Positions 60,931-64,000 of a stretch of 64,000 nucleotides of DNA are shown here, piece by piece. How positions within the stretch are numbered: the stretch's first letter is position 1; each line of letters starts with the position of its first letter. Under the pieces are notes generated by a model, which had not been told where the DNA came from, searched no databases, and worked only from the letters and a program-made list of their open reading frames with translations. This DNA is from Acidobacteriota bacterium (lineage in GTDB: Bacteria; Acidobacteriota; Terriglobia; Terriglobales; Acidobacteriaceae): assembly GCA_018268915.1 (NCBI GenBank), contig JAFDVQ010000007.1, positions 186,001 through 250,000 of the forward strand, written 5' to 3'. A program made the position numbers and the translations under genes.

Positions 60931-62460
60931 TCAGAGGAAGGCCGCGAGGCGCTGGCCCACGCTGGGAATGCCAATGTTCAGTGCCGCACCCTGATCGAGT
61001 ACCGGGATGAGCATTTCGAATTCGGGGCCCAAAGTTGATCCGGTAAGCGCGATCCTGACTGGGTCATAAAGTTCGCTGCCGGAGATTCCGGTTGCACTCT
61101 TGATCTCATTCATCCATGTGTTGAAGTCAGCGGCCGTGAGCGGGCCGGGCTTCGTGCGAATGCGCGACGAGAGTTCGCTGAGAACGCGGCGCGATGATTC
61201 CGAGGCGATGATGTCAGCATTGTTGTGGTCGGCGCGCGCGAGATTCGGATCCATGTGAAAGATGAAAGCAGCTTTCGCCGGGATCTCTCCCAGTCGATTC
61301 ACAGACGGCAGAAACATCGCGATCATGTGGAAGAACCAGACCAGGACCGCGTCGGAAGTCTCCTCCTTCTCGGGCAGCAGACCGCCGAAGTAGTCCCAGC
61401 AAAGTGCGGCAAGACGGGCCGGCGTAGCAAGCTTGAGATAGTGCCGGTTGAGCATGTTCAACTTTTCGAAGTCGAAAATGGCCGGCTCGGGACTGATCCG
61501 CTCCAGCGAGAACGCCAGAACCACCTGGTCGGGCGACAGGATCTCTGATTTGCCATCTTCCGGTTTCCAGCCGAGAAGCGCAATGTAGTTCACCAGGGCT
61601 TCGGGCAAATACCCCATCTCCCGGAAGCTCGTCATGGAAGTGGCGCCGTGTCGCTTAGAAAGGCGTTCGCGATCTGGGCCGACAATCGTGGGAAGGTGCA
61701 CGAACTCCGGAACCGTCCACCCGAAGGCTTCATAGATTGCAACCTGTTTCGGCGTGTTGGCGATATGATCGTCGCCGCGAATCACGTGAGTGATTCCCAT
61801 GAGCGCGTCGTCGATCGTCACGACGTAGTTGTAGACGGGAGTCCCCGGGCTCGCACCTGCGGTACCTCCTTGCGCAGAACGGACAAGGATCGGGTCGCTG
61901 ATGGCTTCCGGCGCAAACTCAAGGTCTCCTCGAACAGCATCGTGGCAACGGACGGGCCGGTCGGGAACCTGGAGCCGAATGGAGTAGGTTCTACCGCGCA
62001 GCAGGTTCTCTTTGATGTCGAACTTGTTCATTACCCTGCATCGGCCGCTGTAGACCTGTGGCCGTCCCTCGGCGATGGCTAGCTGGCGTTCCTCTTCGAG
62101 CTCCTCCGGTGTACAGAAGCAGCGGTAAGCTTTCCCTTCAGCGAGAAGTTGCGCTGTGTGCGTCGCGTAGATATCCATCCGCTTGGACTGGCGGTAAGGT
62201 CCCGCATCTCCAGCCTCGCCTAAATCATTCTCATTCGGGCCTTCGTCCCAGTTCAGCCCGAGCCACGCCAGTTCCTGGAGGAGTTGTTTCTCGTAATTTG
62301 TCTTGGTGCGATCGAGGTCGGTGTCTTCGATGCGAAGAACAAACTTGCCACCGGAGCGCCTGGCGAAGAGCCAGTTGTACAGAGCCGTCCTCGCATTGCC
62401 GACATGAAGCGTGCCGGTCGGAGACGGGGCAAAGCGCACGCGTATGCTTTCGCTTTCCAT
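60931..62460 (-). CDS. gltX: Glutamyl-tRNA synthetase
   Basis: This 509-residue class I synthetase has the HIGH region PSPTGTLHVGNART (about 11-24), the Zn-type CFCTPEELEEER segment (about 113-124), the KMSKS loop RLSKRHG (about 265-271), and an alpha-helical anticodon domain. It may be discriminating or non-discriminating; the window does not show gatCAB. It follows thiL by 42 bp. Confidence 0.96.
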   Translation of the reverse strand: MESESIRVRFAPSPTGTLHVGNARTALYNWLFARRSGGKFVLRIEDTDLDRTKTNYEKQLLQELAWLGLNWDEGPNENDLGEAGDAGPYRQSKRMDIYATHTAQLLAEGKAYRCFCTPEELEEERQLAIAEGRPQVYSGRCRVMNKFDIKENLLRGRTYSIRLQVPDRPVRCHDAVRGDLEFAPEAISDPILVRSAQGGTAGASPGTPVYNYVVTIDDALMGITHVIRGDDHIANTPKQVAIYEAFGWTVPEFVHLPTIVGPDRERLSKRHGATSMTSFREMGYLPEALVNYIALLGWKPEDGKSEILSPDQVVLAFSLERISPEPAIFDFEKLNMLNRHYLKLATPARLAALCWDYFGGLLPEKEETSDAVLVWFFHMIAMFLPSVNRLGEIPAKAAFIFHMDPNLARADHNNADIIASESSRRVLSELSSRIRTKPGPLTAADFNTWMNEIKSATGISGSELYDPVRIALTGSTLGPEFEMLIPVLDQGAALNIGIPSVGQRLAAFL

Positions 62461-62502
62461 GCACTTACGATAATACGGCGCAATTTGGCGGCGGGTGAGT
62501 AA

Positions 62503-63516
62503 CTACTCTGGTTTGGCGCTGCGGAAGTGCTCCCAGCCCTTCGGCTGCAGTGGCTGCCGCCCGCCGGATGCATCCACCGCGACAACACGCGACCTACCGG
62601 CGCCGCGTCTCGTGATGACGCCAATTCGCGTCACTGGAACTCCCGCAACGCTGCGTGGAAGGCGAACGGTGGGATGAGCAGTGAAGAGCAGTTCGTAGTC
62701 CTCTCCGCCGTGGAGTGCGTCTTCAAGCTTCGCGCCTGGGAAGAGCGGTAGCAGGGACATATTGACCTCGGCTGAAACGCCCGACTCCTCGCAAAGGTGG
62801 TTGAGGTCGGTGGAGAGCCCGTCGCTGATATCGATTGCGGCAGAAGCAGCATGCCGTTGCCGGAGATAAAGTCCCTCAGTGATCCGTGGCTGCGGCCAGA
62901 GATGCGCGGTCAGTTCCGAAGACTTTGCGCCTGCTGAGTGAAGCCGCTTGAGACCAAAGGCCGATCCTCCCAGCGCTCCCGTGACGTAGATAAGGTCACC
63001 GGGCCGTGCGCCGGATCGGAGCAAAGCTTCGCCGCGAGGTACAGCCCCGATAAGAACGATGTCGGCAAGCGCGATCGGCGATTGAGCCAGGTCGCCGCCT
63101 GCCAAAGGAGTCTTGTGCTTCTCCGCCAGCCCCAGAAAGCCATCGTAGAAGCGCTCGATCCAGGACGCGATCTTCTGGTTGGATGGACGGATGAGTTCAG
63201 GAGGCACCCCAAGGGAGACGAAGGCGGCAACGGGCCTCGCCCCCATTGCCGCAATGTCGCTTAAACCTCTAGCCAACGCGCGGTGACCGATCGCCTCCGG
63301 CGGATGCTGGTCCAGCCGAAAGTGCCGCCCATCGATAGACAGGTCGGTGGTGACGGCAGCCTCCTCACCGGGCCTGAGGCGCAAGAGCGCGCAGTCATCC
63401 CCAATCCCGAGGCGAAGGCCGGATCCTGACACGCGGCGAGAACGCTGCCTGATCCGGTCGATCAGAGTGAGTTCGCTGACGGCCTTCGTGACGGCAGATC
63501 GGGAGAAGTTCCGCAT
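62503..63516 (-). CDS. thiL: Thiamine-monophosphate kinase
   Basis: This 337-residue kinase makes thiamine diphosphate from the monophosphate. It starts MRNFSRSAVTKAVSELTLID; motifs are GIGDDCAL (about 36-43), TTDLSIDGRHF, ALARGLSDIAAMGARPVAA and AGGDLAQSP (about 145-153), then IDISDGLSTDL and GGEDYELLF. The AIR-synthase-like fold is complete. ATG 63516 is used; a 72-codon extension upstream has no match. First gene of the thiL-gltX-phosphatase unit. Confidence 0.94.
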   Translation of the reverse strand: MRNFSRSAVTKAVSELTLIDRIRQRSRRVSGSGLRLGIGDDCALLRLRPGEEAAVTTDLSIDGRHFRLDQHPPEAIGHRALARGLSDIAAMGARPVAAFVSLGVPPELIRPSNQKIASWIERFYDGFLGLAEKHKTPLAGGDLAQSPIALADIVLIGAVPRGEALLRSGARPGDLIYVTGALGGSAFGLKRLHSAGAKSSELTAHLWPQPRITEGLYLRQRHAASAAIDISDGLSTDLNHLCEESGVSAEVNMSLLPLFPGAKLEDALHGGEDYELLFTAHPTVRLPRSVAGVPVTRIGVITRRGAGRSRVVAVDASGGRQPLQPKGWEHFRSAKPE

Positions 63517-63627
63517 CTTATTGAGAATAGGCCACCCCGGCCAGATAGGTGTTGAATGGGCATTACTTAGGGACCAAGCGAAGCTGAACCAGGGCTCGAT
63601 TCCGGGCGCGTTTTCCGTCACAATTCG

Positions 63628-63657
63628 TTGACCCCCCGGAGGGCCAACTGCTAGCCT
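63628..63657 (+). promoter_or_regulatory. Possible promoter of the M23 peptidase gene
   Basis: TTGACC (63628-63633), an 18-bp spacer, then TGC-TAGCCT (63652-63657). The -10 is weak, but the extended TG helps. The leader would be about 126 nt. Confidence 0.4.
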
Positions 63658-63789
63658 AAATTGACGTTCAAGAAGATGCGCTCCATCAAGGGCGTACGCG
63701 GTAGGCGGGGCTCCCCCGGCACCTGCATTCATGAGTCAAACTGGCTACGCGGGTAAGTAGCACCTTGCATTTTGTGTTGAGGCAGGATC

Positions 63790-64000
63790 ATGCTGCGAAA
63801 GCGCTATTACATCCTTTTTGTTGCCAGAGATGAAGATGGCCGGGTGAGGAAGATACCGCTTCCTCTGCATTATGTGTACGGCTTTGTTGCCGCGGCGCTG
63901 GTGGGTGCATTCACCATCGTTGGGCTGGCGGGCTCGTACACACGCATGCTGCTCAAGACGGAACGATTCAATCAGGTCAGAGAAGACAATCAAAAGCTTC
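63790..64000 (+). CDS. M23-family peptidoglycan metallopeptidase, N-terminus only
   Basis: Seventy residues are in the window: MLRKRYYILFVARDEDG, then RKIPLPLHYVYGFVAA as one transmembrane helix (about 28-48), then the start of a coiled coil (RFNQVREDNQKL). This N-terminus resembles envelope M23/DipM-like endopeptidases of Acidobacteria, whose catalytic domain would lie beyond the window. An AGGCAGGA ribosome site precedes the ATG. Confidence 0.7.
   Translation, partial: MLRKRYYILFVARDEDGRVRKIPLPLHYVYGFVAAALVGAFTIVGLAGSYTRMLLKTERFNQVREDNQKL

Noticed and set aside
1..64000. tRNA, rRNA and CRISPR genes
   Set aside because: I read the intergenic stretches for T-loop consensus, cloverleaf pairing and regularly spaced repeats and saw none; a tRNAscan-SE run could still find one I missed.

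Overview
This is a GC-rich window from a chromosome that is almost certainly Acidobacteriota (Terriglobia/Acidobacteriaceae type). The markers are a PadR regulator paired with an acidobacterial-type 'duplicated orphan' MacB/FtsX permease, an acidobacterial VWFA-related secreted protein, an Aas-like MFS/acyltransferase/acyl-ACP synthetase fusion, and several secreted plant-polysaccharide hydrolases. Most genes are housekeeping. I found no prophage, plasmid, CRISPR array, rRNA or tRNA gene.

Layout. 0-9.5 kb, minus strand: a lipid-remodelling fusion protein cut by the window edge, SSB with its terminator, a secreted GH9 glucanase, a haem-O synthase/DUF420 oxidase-assembly pair, and shikimate kinase. 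9.5-21 kb: a short EamA protein, lptE-holA, two paralogous bacteriohemerythrins, a DMT exporter, a nitrobindin-like protein of unknown function, PadR plus permease, a secreted nitrilase, DUF763 and a bactofilin. 21-26.4 kb: a FecR-domain protein, a secreted protein of unknown function, a PP2C phosphatase and a lone receiver domain. 26.5-36 kb: a secreted GH2 galactosidase, rpsA with a long leader, a RAYT transposase flanked by two inverted REP palindromes, a quinone oxidoreductase and a Tat-exported GH51 arabinofuranosidase whose promoter carries a LacI-type operator at +1.

36-53.5 kb, plus strand: MFS exporter, mtaB, infC (predicted ATC start), S9 peptidase, GH35-like enzyme, rpmI, rplT, pheS, an S23/IVP four-helix-bundle gene wedged between pheS and pheT, pheT without the EMAP-like tRNA-binding domain, a coiled-coil gene, zapA, a 6S RNA, DUF1272, a divergent Lgt, rluD and the VWFA protein. 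53.5-64 kb: ligA, a YdjM-like membrane protein, a secreted T4-lysozyme-like protein, a three-gene coupled membrane operon, a thiL-gltX-phosphatase-hypothetical operon and the start of an M23 peptidase.

How the genes fit together: translation (rpsA, infC, rpmI, rplT, pheST, gltX, mtaB, rluD), division and replication (zapA, holA, ligA, ssb) and envelope genes (lptE, lgt-like, M23, lysozyme-like, bactofilin) form the core. The glycoside hydrolases suggest growth on plant or soil polysaccharide. The most unusual items are small: the REP-RAYT cassette, the IVP insert with inverted ends, a new family of about 33-bp intergenic repeats, the lysozyme-like protein, and the 6S RNA that can be folded by eye.
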